The notes below the pieces were generated by a model that did no database searches, was not told where the DNA came from, and was given only the letters and a program-made list of their open reading frames with translations. This document shows, piece by piece, positions 42,635 through 52,071 of a stretch of DNA of 64,000 nt. How positions within the stretch are numbered: position 1 is the first letter of the stretch; every line of letters begins with the position of its first letter. Location of the stretch: NCBI GenBank assembly GCA_949878575.1, contig CATLAX010000001.1:1-64000 (forward strand), read 5' to 3'. This DNA comes from an uncultured Alphaproteobacteria bacterium. Its GTDB lineage: Bacteria > Pseudomonadota > Alphaproteobacteria > Rs-D84. The translations under genes were made by a program, and so were the position numbers.

Positions 42635-43351
42635 ATGAGTGGACACAGCAAATGGCACAACATTCAGCATAAAAAGGGTGCGGTTGACGCCGCCCGCAGC
42701 GGTTTGTTTACTAAACTGGCACGTGAAATCACAATGGCGGCAAAGCTGGGGGATAAAAATCCGGACAACAACCCGCGTCTGCGCCTGGCGATTTTGCAGG
42801 CACGCAAGGCGTCAATGCCAAACGATAATATCAAGCGCGCGATTGACAAGGCATCCGGTTCAAATACGGAAAACTATGTCGCCGTTCGTTACGAGGGGTA
42901 CGGTCCCGGCGCGGTTCCGGTGATTGTAGAGGCGCTGACGGACAATCCGCGCCGCACCGTGCCAGAGGTTCGCAATATCTTTGCCAAAAACGGCGGCAAC
43001 ATGGGCGAAGAAGGGTCTGTTGTTTTCATGTTCACGCGCGCCGGCCAGATTATGTATCCGGCCAGTATTGGCAAGACAGAAGATGAAATGATGGAAATCA
43101 TCATGGATGCGAATGCGGACAATCTGGAAACGTCAGACGAAGGCTTTATCATCACGACCAAGCCCGATGACTTTATGACGGTTCAAAAAGCGCTGGCGGA
43201 TGTGCTGGGCGAACCGGAACAGGCGGAATTAACCTGGATACCGAATATGCCGATGGATTTGGACGACGAGGCATGGGCAAAAATTGAAAAACTGGTTGAT
43301 GCGCTGGACGCGAACGACGATGTGCAAAAGGTGTTCACCGCGGCGGCGTAA
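42635..43351 (+). CDS. yebC: YebC/PmpR-family protein
   Basis: MSGHSKWHNIQHKKGAVDAARSGLFTKL. Confidence 0.96.
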   Translation: MSGHSKWHNIQHKKGAVDAARSGLFTKLAREITMAAKLGDKNPDNNPRLRLAILQARKASMPNDNIKRAIDKASGSNTENYVAVRYEGYGPGAVPVIVEALTDNPRRTVPEVRNIFAKNGGNMGEEGSVVFMFTRAGQIMYPASIGKTEDEMMEIIMDANADNLETSDEGFIITTKPDDFMTVQKALADVLGEPEQAELTWIPNMPMDLDDEAWAKIEKLVDALDANDDVQKVFTAAA

Positions 43352-43824
43352 TGAGAATACTTGGAATTGACCCCGGTTTGCTGCATACGGGATGGGCCGT
43401 GATTGATTCAAACGGTTCGTCCCGTAAATATATTGCCAGCGGTGTTATACTGCCGCCGGCGGGTCTGCCGTTTCCGCAGCGTCTGGCGATAATATTCCGC
43501 GGTGTTTCAGAACTGTGCGAAACGTTCCAACCGGACCAGTGCAGCATAGAAATCATATTTGTAAACGTTAATCCAAAGACGACACTAATACTGGGCCAGG
43601 CGCGCGCCGCCGCCATTGTCGCGGTGGCAAACCGCGACATACCCGTGTTTGAATACGAGCCGAACAAGATAAAAAAGGCGCTGACGTCCGCGGGGCATGC
43701 GACCAAGGACCAGATTGACAAAATGGTGCGGATTTTATTGCCGGCCGCCAATCCAAAAACCCCGGACGAGGCGGATGCAATCGCAATCGCCTTGGCGCAC
43801 AGCAATATGGCCCGGTTTGTGTGA
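43351..43824 (+). CDS. ruvC: Crossover junction endodeoxyribonuclease RuvC
   Basis: MRILGIDPGLLHTGWAVI; DEADAIAIALAH. Confidence 0.95.
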   Translation: MRILGIDPGLLHTGWAVIDSNGSSRKYIASGVILPPAGLPFPQRLAIIFRGVSELCETFQPDQCSIEIIFVNVNPKTTLILGQARAAAIVAVANRDIPVFEYEPNKIKKALTSAGHATKDQIDKMVRILLPAANPKTPDEADAIAIALAHSNMARFV

Positions 43825-43856
43825 GTGGTTCAATTATACCTGTTGGGTCATAGTTC

Positions 43857-43950
43857 ATTATTGACTGGATTGCTTCGGCATTCGCCTCGCAATGACAATG
43901 AGTCTAGCCTGTCTGTCATTGCGAACGCAAGTGAAGCAATCCAGTAATTA
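43857..43950. repeat. Dispersed palindromic repeat copy 2 (full inverted repeat)
   Basis: ACTGGATTGCTTCG...TCGCAATGACA and its inverted copy TGTCATTGCGAA...GAAGCAATCCAGT. Confidence 0.85.
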
Positions 43951-44042
43951 TTAGCAAACACGAAAATAATCCGGGCCATATTGTTGGGCGCCGGAATTGT
44001 TACGGTACTGGAAATAAAAAAAATCCCCCGAACTGGGGATTT

Positions 44043-44372
44043 TTATTTACGAAAGCTGATTTTTGCGACCGCGTCGCGGCCGAAATATTTGTTTATGCGC
44101 GCCGTTATTTCCGGCGCCATGTATGACAGTTGCAGTGTAAACGCCGGATTTGCGGGACGCACCACGATGTTGTATTTCCCGTCGCGCGTTTTTTTAACCG
44201 CGGCCAGCCGCGCAATCGCGGCGATTTCCGCGCCCATTATCGCATCCCATCGCGCCGCCAAATCTGCATCAGACGCCCGCACCCCCAGCATTTCCATGAG
44301 CCCCCCCAGGGCGCCCGCCAGCGTGCCGGGGCGTGCGTCGCGCCGCGTCCATTTATCGGCCTGGTTTGACAT
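44043..44372 (-). CDS. DUF721/DciA-like protein
   Basis: 109 aa; LAARWDAIMGAEIAA...; ends FGRDAVAKISFRK. Confidence 0.65.
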   Translation of the reverse strand: MSNQADKWTRRDARPGTLAGALGGLMEMLGVRASDADLAARWDAIMGAEIAAIARLAAVKKTRDGKYNIVVRPANPAFTLQLSYMAPEITARINKYFGRDAVAKISFRK

Positions 44373-45468
44373 AGCTGTACACCTTTGGCATTAAGATATA
44401 CATTTCACCCTGGGCATGCTGGCCGTGGGCGTATTTGTATGCATCGTCACCCTTGCCAAAGAATATGTCCGCACGTATCCAGCCCTTTATCGCGCTGCCC
44501 GTATCCTGGGCAATCATTAGTCTGCGGAACGCTCGGCCGTCCGACAGGTTCGTGCTTACATACACCGGCAGCCCCAGTGTGTATATGTCCGTATCCATTG
44601 CGATACTGCGTATTTTTGACAGCGGCGTGCCCAGTTTGCCGATTACATCCGGCGGGACGGATTCATAGAAATAAACATAACGCGGATTCTTGTAAATAAC
44701 GTCGCGCGCCAACGCCGGGTTCGCCTTTAAATGCGTCCAGACCGCGTCCGCGGAATAGCCGCCCGCCGGGCGTATGCCGCGGCTGCGCAGTTCTTCGCCG
44801 ATTGACTTAAACGGCATGTCGTTTACGGCCGCAAAGTTCAATTTTACATCCGTGCCGTCTTCCAGTTTTAAATTGCCGCTGCCCTGAATCTGGATGTTTT
44901 GAACGTCCACTATGTTCGCCCAGTACAGCGGACGGCCGATTTGCTTTTCAACAATCGTCTTTTTCGGCACGCCCTTGTAATTGCGGCCGTCGGTCGGAAC
45001 ACCCATCAACGGTTCGTTGCAGGCGGCCGTTTTGGTGCGGCACGCCGGTATCACGGGCGAATAGTACCCGGTGTATGTTCCGCGCGTGGCGCCGGTGTCC
45101 GTATGAATCTGGTACGGCTGGAAATTTGATTCAAACCATGCGCGCACGGTCGCCGTGTCCGCGGATGCCGCCGGCAGGTTCTTGCATTTTTCTTCAAACA
45201 GCGCGCGGTCCGGGACGACGCGGCCGGAATACTGTATCTTTGCCTTGCATGAATTACGGAACGCCTGCAGGGCGTATCTGACATCATCGTCACGCCATCC
45301 CGGCAGGGCGGAAAAAGAAACCTTTTTTAAATTTGACGGAATGACGGACTTGTCGCCCGTGTGACCGTAATTGCCGCCCGTCGGCGACAAATCGCGGCAT
45401 GACGTCAAAGACAATGCGACAACAGTCATAATCAGGCCGCGGGCCAGTAATCTTTTCCCAAAAACCAT
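44353..45468 (-). CDS. mltA: MltA-type lytic transglycosylase
   Basis: GTYTGYYSPVIPACRT; RLMIAQDTGSAIKGWIRADIFFG (3D-like domain). Confidence 0.88.
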   Translation of the reverse strand: MVFGKRLLARGLIMTVVALSLTSCRDLSPTGGNYGHTGDKSVIPSNLKKVSFSALPGWRDDDVRYALQAFRNSCKAKIQYSGRVVPDRALFEEKCKNLPAASADTATVRAWFESNFQPYQIHTDTGATRGTYTGYYSPVIPACRTKTAACNEPLMGVPTDGRNYKGVPKKTIVEKQIGRPLYWANIVDVQNIQIQGSGNLKLEDGTDVKLNFAAVNDMPFKSIGEELRSRGIRPAGGYSADAVWTHLKANPALARDVIYKNPRYVYFYESVPPDVIGKLGTPLSKIRSIAMDTDIYTLGLPVYVSTNLSDGRAFRRLMIAQDTGSAIKGWIRADIFFGKGDDAYKYAHGQHAQGEMYILMPKVYSYVKPGR

Positions 45469-45551
45469 TTTTTGTAACTCCCCCACTTGTAAAAGATTTA
45501 TTATGATGCTATATTATCATAAAACGATGGATAAAAAAAGGAGCAATCGTA

Positions 45552-45992
45552 ATGGCAAAATTCAACATCATTTCCCAGTTTTTAAAAGACATTTCTTTTG
45601 AAAGCCCGAATGTGCCGGAATTGTTTTTCAAACAGGACAACGGCCAGGCCAAACTGGAAATCAATATTGATATTCAGATAAAGGGCGCCGAAAACAATCT
45701 GTTCATGGTGGACCTGATTACAAAGGTTCATTCAAAGCTGGATGCGAACGACAAATCCATATTCTTGATTGAATCTACTTATTCCGGCCTGGTCCAGATG
45801 GAGGAGGAAAAGGACGAGGAAAAGAAAAAACGCACGCTGTTGATTGATGTTCCGACATTGCTGTTCCCGTCCGTGCGCGCGCTGATTACGCGTTTGACAT
45901 CGGAATCCGGTTTTCCGGCCTTTGCGATGCAGCCGGTGGATTTCGCCCAGCTGTACGAGCAGAAGCAGGCGTCCGCCGCAAATGCAAAATAA
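45552..45992 (+). CDS. secB: Protein-export chaperone SecB
   Basis: QFLKDISFESPN; LLIDVPTLLFPSVR. Confidence 0.95.
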   Translation: MAKFNIISQFLKDISFESPNVPELFFKQDNGQAKLEINIDIQIKGAENNLFMVDLITKVHSKLDANDKSIFLIESTYSGLVQMEEEKDEEKKKRTLLIDVPTLLFPSVRALITRLTSESGFPAFAMQPVDFAQLYEQKQASAANAK

Positions 45993-46064
45993 TAAAATTC
46001 TGCATAAAAACGCCGGCGCATGCCGGTGTTTTTAGTTTAAAAAACGCCCCATATGGGGCGTTTG

Positions 46065-46086
46065 AATTTTGGTAGCGGGAGAGGGA
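46065..46086 (-). repeat. Partial tRNA-Met 3'-end duplication
   Basis: AATTTTGGTAGCGGGAGAGGGA identical to 46262-46283. Confidence 0.85.
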
Positions 46087-46266
46087 ATTCGTCGGCGATG
46101 ATGTTGGGCACATCACCGCACGACGGAACTTCGCAAATTTGCGCATTCGCGCGACCGGCATACTGCCCGTCTGCCTATTTGCTTGTTTGAACCCCTTTTT
46201 TCGGGGCTTCAAGTCTTCACATCACATTTACCAAAATTAAAATGCCCGCAAGGGGCATTCAAATTT

Positions 46267-46343
46267 TGGTAGCGGGAGAGGGACTTGAACCCCCGACACG
46301 CGGATTATGATTCCGCTGCTCTAACCAGCTGAGCTATCCCGCC
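46267..46343 (-). tRNA. tRNA-Met (CAT), elongator-like
   Basis: Reverse complement GGCGGGATAGCTCAGCTGGTTAGAGCAGCGGAATCATAATCCGCG...CTCCCGCTACCA. Confidence 0.93.
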
Positions 46344-46490
46344 GACGACCCCGATTATAACAAAGTTTTTTTTGATTGCAAGGCAAAAGCGCACCCGGGG
46401 CGGCATGTGAATTCATTCATATATCAAATTATTATTTTTTTTAATAAAATTCTGTTGCGGCCATTTTTAAAATAGTATATATTTCCGCTT

Positions 46491-47057
46491 ATGAAAAAAT
46501 TAGAGAGAATTGTTTTTTTATGCATAATCACCGCCGTAACACCGGCGTGTGCGGGTTGGAATCCTTTCTTTGGCACGGCGGAAAATCAGATCGCCGTGAA
46601 CATAGGCCAGGGTGTGAACAGCGGTTTTCTTATCCCGCCGCCGTCGCAGTTCGTGCCGTTTTACATGCTGCCAAACATTCAGTATTCACAGCCGACGACA
46701 TTTTTCACACTGCCCGCGCGCCAGTCGTTGAATTTCGGGGAAACTGTCGGCATGGGGCGTGCATACGGATGGGACTGGACGGATTTTTCAATTCCGATTT
46801 TGTGGGCGTCCGGCGACGTGGCGCTGTTGCATGGTGAAAACTGGTACTATGCAACCGGGGTAGGTGTCGGGTTTCAGGCCAAAGAAAACGACCGCCTGGG
46901 GGCGAAACTGTTGTTTCAGTTCAAAATTTCCGGCGGATACAGATTTAACGAGCGCTGGGGCGGCGAGCTGTTTGTGCAGCATTTTTCCAACGGCAACACG
47001 GCGGAGGAAAACCATTCATACGCTTTTTACGGTCTGGGTGTGACGTATAATTTTTAG
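46491..47057 (+). CDS. Outer-membrane beta-barrel, PagL-like lipid A 3-O-deacylase
   Basis: Signal peptide; C-terminal FVQHFSNGN (H-x-S-N) followed by barrel strand ending YNF. Confidence 0.6.
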   Translation: MKKLERIVFLCIITAVTPACAGWNPFFGTAENQIAVNIGQGVNSGFLIPPPSQFVPFYMLPNIQYSQPTTFFTLPARQSLNFGETVGMGRAYGWDWTDFSIPILWASGDVALLHGENWYYATGVGVGFQAKENDRLGAKLLFQFKISGGYRFNERWGGELFVQHFSNGNTAEENHSYAFYGLGVTYNF

Positions 47058-47131
47058 TGGGACAAGATTCCGTTTTTTTACCTTTGTTTTTTATGATATA
47101 ATCAATGTCGTGTACAAAAAAGAGTAAAAAA

Positions 47132-47413
47132 ATGAGAAAAGATTTCATTGCGGAACAGGACATGAAAATGCGTATAAAACAGCGGACGCTGTTTCGCGCG
47201 TTTTTCATTAATTTGATTTTGGGGCTGGTGGCATTGGTGCTGACATACATACCGGTGCTGTTGTATGTGGCGGTTGTTGCAACCGGCATTTCACCCATGG
47301 TCATGTATTTTTCAATTATTGCGGCGATTGCACTGTGGCAGATGCTGGGGGTTATATACTTTCTGGTGCCGGCGGTGGCGCTGTGGTGGGAAAGACGCAC
47401 ATTGGAAAAATAA
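47132..47413 (+). CDS. Small membrane protein
   Basis: Two hydrophobic segments; ATG at 47132 preferred. Confidence 0.55.
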   Translation: MRKDFIAEQDMKMRIKQRTLFRAFFINLILGLVALVLTYIPVLLYVAVVATGISPMVMYFSIIAAIALWQMLGVIYFLVPAVALWWERRTLEK

Positions 47414-47449
47414 AAACACCGGGGTTTCCCGGTGTTTTTTTTGCCGTTT

Positions 47450-49030
47450 TTATTCGCGGCGCATGGGGTATTTGCCGTCAATCAAATTCTGGCGGACGAC
47501 GTGATGCTTTATCTTTTGCGTGCTGGTCATGGGCAGTTCGTCCGTCGTCATCGCAAAGTGGGTCACCCATTTATAGCTGGCCACTTTTTTGTTGGCGTTC
47601 GCAACGGCCGCCGCCAGGCGTTCCATCGTCATGTCTTTGTCAACGCTGAACACGCCGTATGCAACGGTCTTGTCCTTTATCTTGTGTTCAAAGACCGCAA
47701 CATTGTTGACACCCGGGATTTTCATAAACAGCGCCTCCAATTCATCCGGGTAAACGTTTTTGCCGGAATCAAGAACGATGACCTGTTTTTTACGGCCGGC
47801 AAAGTGCAGTTCGCCGTTTTTATCCATTGAAACCATGTCGCCAGTGTTAAAGAAGCCGCGTTCGTCAAACACAACCTCGTTCGCGTCGGGGTTGTTCAAA
47901 TAGCCGCCAAACACCTGGTGGCCGCGTATCCACAACACGCCGATGCCGTCGGCGTCCTTGTCGCGGATTTCGCATTCGTTGTTTGTGGTCGGTGCGCCGA
48001 ATGCAAACGGTTCGCGCTTTTTTAACGGCTTTGATATGCATACCGGGCCGACTGTTTCCGTTAAGCCGTAGCCCTGGATGAATTTCATGCCCAGGCGCTC
48101 ATAGAATGTTTCCACCTCAGGCTTTGTTGCGGCGCCGCCTGCAATCAGCAACGACACGCGGCCGCCGAATATTGCGCGTATCTCGTTTTGAACCTTGTTC
48201 ACGACAAAGCCCAGACCTATCATGCGCAAAAATCTGCCGTATTTTAGCACGGCGTTTACCAGCCACCATTTGTGCTGTGATTTCGCGGTGTCTATGATGC
48301 GGTTTCTGATTACCTCAAACAAACGCGGCACGGCCGGAATGGCGTGCGGCCGGTATTTTTTGAAATCCGCCATTATTTCCTTTGGATTGACGGTCGGCTG
48401 CAGCAGAACGCCCGCGCCGTAATGCAGTGTCGCCAGAATTTCCACCGCAAAGCCGAATATGTGGTACATCGGCAGAAATCCGTACATAATCTGGCCCGCG
48501 CCGAAATAATCGCGCATGTCGTCCAAGGATATGGAGCATTCAATCAAGTTAAAGTGCGTTAACGGCACAACCTTTGGATTGCCGGTGGAACCCGATGTAA
48601 ACGACAGCGTCGCCACGTCCAAAGATTCCAACGGGGCGGGTTTCAAGCGGCCGTTCGCCTTGCCGTCCGGCTGTGTGATGTCAAAGAACTTGAATTTTTT
48701 GGTTTTGTAGAAAAACGATTTTTCTGCACACACCATGTGACAGTCCGTTGTGGATGTCATGTTGTCGTATTCAAACGGTGTCAGATTCGTATCCAGCAGC
48801 AATACAGTGCCGCCCAGATACCATATGGCGAACATTGTCGTCGGCATCTGCGGGATATTGTGAGACAGCACGCCCACAATGTCGCCGCGGCGAACGCCCG
48901 CCGCATGCAGTTCGGCCGCACGCCGTTTCACCAGTTCAACAAATCCGGAAAACGTCACCCCTTCGCGGACCAGAAACAGATTTTCCGGCCATGTGGCGGC
49001 GGCTTTTTCCAGTAATTGATACATGTTCAT
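47450..49030 (-). CDS. AMP-forming acyl-CoA synthetase (FadD-like)
   Basis: TLSFTSGSTGNPKVVPLTH; GYGLTETVGP; GRKKQVIVLDSGKNVYPDELE. Confidence 0.92.
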   Translation of the reverse strand: MNMYQLLEKAAATWPENLFLVREGVTFSGFVELVKRRAAELHAAGVRRGDIVGVLSHNIPQMPTTMFAIWYLGGTVLLLDTNLTPFEYDNMTSTTDCHMVCAEKSFFYKTKKFKFFDITQPDGKANGRLKPAPLESLDVATLSFTSGSTGNPKVVPLTHFNLIECSISLDDMRDYFGAGQIMYGFLPMYHIFGFAVEILATLHYGAGVLLQPTVNPKEIMADFKKYRPHAIPAVPRLFEVIRNRIIDTAKSQHKWWLVNAVLKYGRFLRMIGLGFVVNKVQNEIRAIFGGRVSLLIAGGAATKPEVETFYERLGMKFIQGYGLTETVGPVCISKPLKKREPFAFGAPTTNNECEIRDKDADGIGVLWIRGHQVFGGYLNNPDANEVVFDERGFFNTGDMVSMDKNGELHFAGRKKQVIVLDSGKNVYPDELEALFMKIPGVNNVAVFEHKIKDKTVAYGVFSVDKDMTMERLAAAVANANKKVASYKWVTHFAMTTDELPMTSTQKIKHHVVRQNLIDGKYPMRRE

Positions 49031-49099
49031 AACAAAAATTCCTTGTTGTTTTTATATTGGACAGGAATTATTATAATCCTGTAAAGGAATATTGCAAAT

Positions 49100-49870
49100 A
49101 TGAAAATTTTAACACTTAACATCAATTCCATCCGCGCGCATGCGCAAAGTTTTATAGATATTCTGCGCGGCGGCGAATACGACGTGATAATGGTTCAGGA
49201 GTTAAAGGTGGAAACAAATGCGTTTCCGCACAACCTGTTTGACGATTACGGGTATAACATAAAGGTGTTCGGCCAGAAAAGCTGGAACGGGGTCGCGGTG
49301 TTTTCCAAATATTCCATAGAAGACGTAACGCGCGGCATGCCGGGGTTTGCGGATGTGAACGCGCGTTTTATTGAATGCGTGATTGACGGGCGCGTGCGTG
49401 TTATAAACGTTTACATGCCAAACGGCGATACGGTGGCGTCGCCAAAGTTTCCGTATAAGCTGGAATGGATGCGGGCCTTTACGGATTATATCGCGCAATA
49501 TGCGGCGTCGCCGGAACCGGTCGTCATCGGCGGTGATTACAATGTCGCACTGGAAGACAGGGATGTGTGGAGGCCAGCGAATTATGTCGGCATAGCCATT
49601 GCCGCGCCAGAGGCGCGCGCAATCATGCGCGAATGGCTGGCGGCGGGGTGGTGCGACGCGTGGCGGACGCTGCATCCGGATGATGTCGGATTTACGTGGT
49701 ACGGTTACCGCGGCGGCGACACGGTCGGCAAGGGCCAGGGACTGCGTCTGGATTATTTTCTGTGCAACCGGGCGGCGGCGGAAATGGTGACATCGTGCGA
49801 GATTGACATGGCACCGCGCACCGCGGACAAGCCGACCGACCACTGTGGTCTGGCGCTGGTATTAAAATAA
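49100..49870 (+). CDS. xthA: Exodeoxyribonuclease III family protein
   Basis: MKILTLNINSIRA; MVQELKV; GGDYNVALEDRDVW; RLDYFLCN; TDHCGLAL. Confidence 0.92.
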   Translation: MKILTLNINSIRAHAQSFIDILRGGEYDVIMVQELKVETNAFPHNLFDDYGYNIKVFGQKSWNGVAVFSKYSIEDVTRGMPGFADVNARFIECVIDGRVRVINVYMPNGDTVASPKFPYKLEWMRAFTDYIAQYAASPEPVVIGGDYNVALEDRDVWRPANYVGIAIAAPEARAIMREWLAAGWCDAWRTLHPDDVGFTWYGYRGGDTVGKGQGLRLDYFLCNRAAAEMVTSCEIDMAPRTADKPTDHCGLALVLK

Positions 49871-49880
49871 GGGGGTTGCA

Positions 49881-50756
49881 ATGGCACATGCAAAGGTTGG
49901 AATTTTATACATCGCCCTGGGGCGATATACGGTGTTTTGGGACGAATTTTACGAGTCCTGTGAAAAGCATCTGCTGCATGCGGACAAGCATTATTTTGTC
50001 TGGACGGACAACCCGACGGACGCCATGCGCAGAAAAAACGTCACGATTATTCCGGCGCAGAAACGCGGATGGCCGTATGATTCTTTGATGCGGTTTGAAA
50101 TGTTTTTCGCAATGCGTGAAAAACTGGCGGCGTATGATTATCTGTTCTTTTTTAATGCGAATTTCAAGTTTGTAAACGATACCGATTTAACGGAAATCGC
50201 ACCGCGTGAATGGAACGGCGGCCTGGCGGCCAGTCTGCATCCGGGCCGCGAAGGGGACCTGTGGCGCGACACGCCGGACCGTTTCCCGTACGAGCGCCGT
50301 CCGGCCTCAACCGCGTACGTGCCGTTCGGTGCGGGGCGGTATTATGTGTGCGGCGCGTTTAACGGCGGCACGTCCGCGGCGTTTTTGAAAATGTGCGGCG
50401 TGCTTGCAAAAAATGTGCGGACGGATTTGAAAAACGGAATCAATGCGGTTTTTGACGACGAAAGCCATTTGAACGCGTATCTGGCAAATCGCGACTTTCT
50501 GTTGCTGGGGCGCGCGTACGGGTATCCGGAACGGATGCTGAAACACTTAAACGCCGCAAACGCCGTTATGGTAAAGATTATTAGCCGTGAAAAAAACACG
50601 CCCAAATACGGCGGAACAAAATGGCTGCGCGGGGCGACGGATAAAAAAATTCCGGACAGTAAAATTTCTTATGTCATGCGAACAATCGTACGCGGGGCCG
50701 CGTCTGTTGTGCCGGTGCGCGCATGGCGGCGGAAACTGCGCTTAATGTACTGGTAA
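49881..50756 (+). CDS. GT6-family (ABO-like) glycosyltransferase
   Basis: YDYLFFFNANFKF (NXN in place of DXD), YYVCGAFNGGTSAAFLKM, NGINAVFDDESHLNAYL. Confidence 0.8.
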   Translation: MAHAKVGILYIALGRYTVFWDEFYESCEKHLLHADKHYFVWTDNPTDAMRRKNVTIIPAQKRGWPYDSLMRFEMFFAMREKLAAYDYLFFFNANFKFVNDTDLTEIAPREWNGGLAASLHPGREGDLWRDTPDRFPYERRPASTAYVPFGAGRYYVCGAFNGGTSAAFLKMCGVLAKNVRTDLKNGINAVFDDESHLNAYLANRDFLLLGRAYGYPERMLKHLNAANAVMVKIISREKNTPKYGGTKWLRGATDKKIPDSKISYVMRTIVRGAASVVPVRAWRRKLRLMYW

Positions 50757-50776
50757 ATAAAAACGGGGGCCGGCGT

Positions 50777-51445
50777 TTAAAATTTGTCGCCGATGGCGGC
50801 AAAACGCCGGTGTATGCATCCGATTGCGGTCTGGTGCACGCCGGGCTTTATTGTATAATACACAAAGCGCCCGGCGCGGCGCGACGACACGAAATCATCA
50901 TCTGACAGTTTCTTTAAATGCTGCGACACCTTTAACTGGGGCAGGGCGACGCCCGCCGCGATTTCACACACGCATGATTCGCCGCGCCACATTAAATATT
51001 CCAGTATCCGCATCTTTTCCACGTGCGCAAACAGCTTTATCCGGTTTGCAGCCATGGTCGTGTAATCCGCCGGCAGTATTTCACGGCACCCGTCGCGCAG
51101 AAAACGCAGCTGGTCCGTCATTATTCCGAACAGCCGGCGCAGGCATACAAAAATACTGGCCGGGTATTCCGCGTTTATTTCATAAAAAATAAATATGCCG
51201 CGCCGCGTTGTTTTTACCAGGCCCGCATCGCGCATTTTTCGCAGATGCTGGGATATTATCATTTGTTCCGTATTCAGCGCATGCGCAATCGCCGATACAG
51301 ACGATGCGCCCGCAACATCCAAATATTCCAGTATTCGCAGGCGCGTCGGATGCGATATGTATCCGATGCCGCGCGCCGCGCGGGCCATTATTTTGTCCGG
51401 CAGTGGGCGCGTTACCTGGGCCGATGGCAAATCATGTTTTTTCAT
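50777..51445 (-). CDS. Tandem ArsR-type winged-helix regulator
   Basis: Two wHTH units: SHPTRLRILEYL...ISQHLRKMRDAGLV and AHVEKMRILEYL...CVCEIAAGVALPQLKVSQHLKKL. Confidence 0.82.
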   Translation of the reverse strand: MKKHDLPSAQVTRPLPDKIMARAARGIGYISHPTRLRILEYLDVAGASSVSAIAHALNTEQMIISQHLRKMRDAGLVKTTRRGIFIFYEINAEYPASIFVCLRRLFGIMTDQLRFLRDGCREILPADYTTMAANRIKLFAHVEKMRILEYLMWRGESCVCEIAAGVALPQLKVSQHLKKLSDDDFVSSRRAGRFVYYTIKPGVHQTAIGCIHRRFAAIGDKF

Positions 51446-51554
51446 GCTGTAACAATAGCATTTATTTGTGCGGGCGGCAAACAAATAATTTGACTTTTTA
51501 ATATGTATGAATTATTATATATATTGTTTTTGATATATGACAAAAGGAGACTTT

Positions 51555-52052
51555 ATGAAAAAGGTGTTTGCCGGTGCGCTGTGCATGATGCCGGCGGCGG
51601 TGTTTGCGAATCCGGCGTGTCCGGTATGCACAATCGCCATCGGTGCGGCGTTGCCGATTACGCGGCGCATGGGCGTGCCGGATGTTGTGGCCGGTCTGTG
51701 GGCCGGGGCCTTTCTGGCGATAATGGGGTATTGGATTATACGCTTTTTAGACCGGCGCGGCGTGCGGTTTTTGGGACGAAATGCGATTGTTCTGGCGCTG
51801 TCTGTAGCGACAATCGGGTTTGCGTATATGGGCACCGTGGCCTACAGTCCGTGCCGCTATTTCGGTTTTTTGAATATTGACCCGCTGCTGATGGGAACGA
51901 TTGTCGGTGCCGTGATATTCATTGCGGTTGAAAAAATTTATGACTGGATGAAGATAAAAAACAACGGTCACGCCCATTTTCCGTTTGAGAAGGTGGTTTT
52001 GCCTGTTGTTGCGCTGGCCGCGGCCAGTGCGCTGTTCATGGTTTGCAGATAA
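51555..52052 (+). CDS. Membrane protein with N-terminal CPVC motif
   Basis: Signal-like MKKVFAGALCMMPAAVFANPACPVCTIAIG; multiple TM segments. Confidence 0.75.
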   Translation: MKKVFAGALCMMPAAVFANPACPVCTIAIGAALPITRRMGVPDVVAGLWAGAFLAIMGYWIIRFLDRRGVRFLGRNAIVLALSVATIGFAYMGTVAYSPCRYFGFLNIDPLLMGTIVGAVIFIAVEKIYDWMKIKNNGHAHFPFEKVVLPVVALAAASALFMVCR

Positions 52053-52071
52053 AAGATAAGGGGAATGTGAA

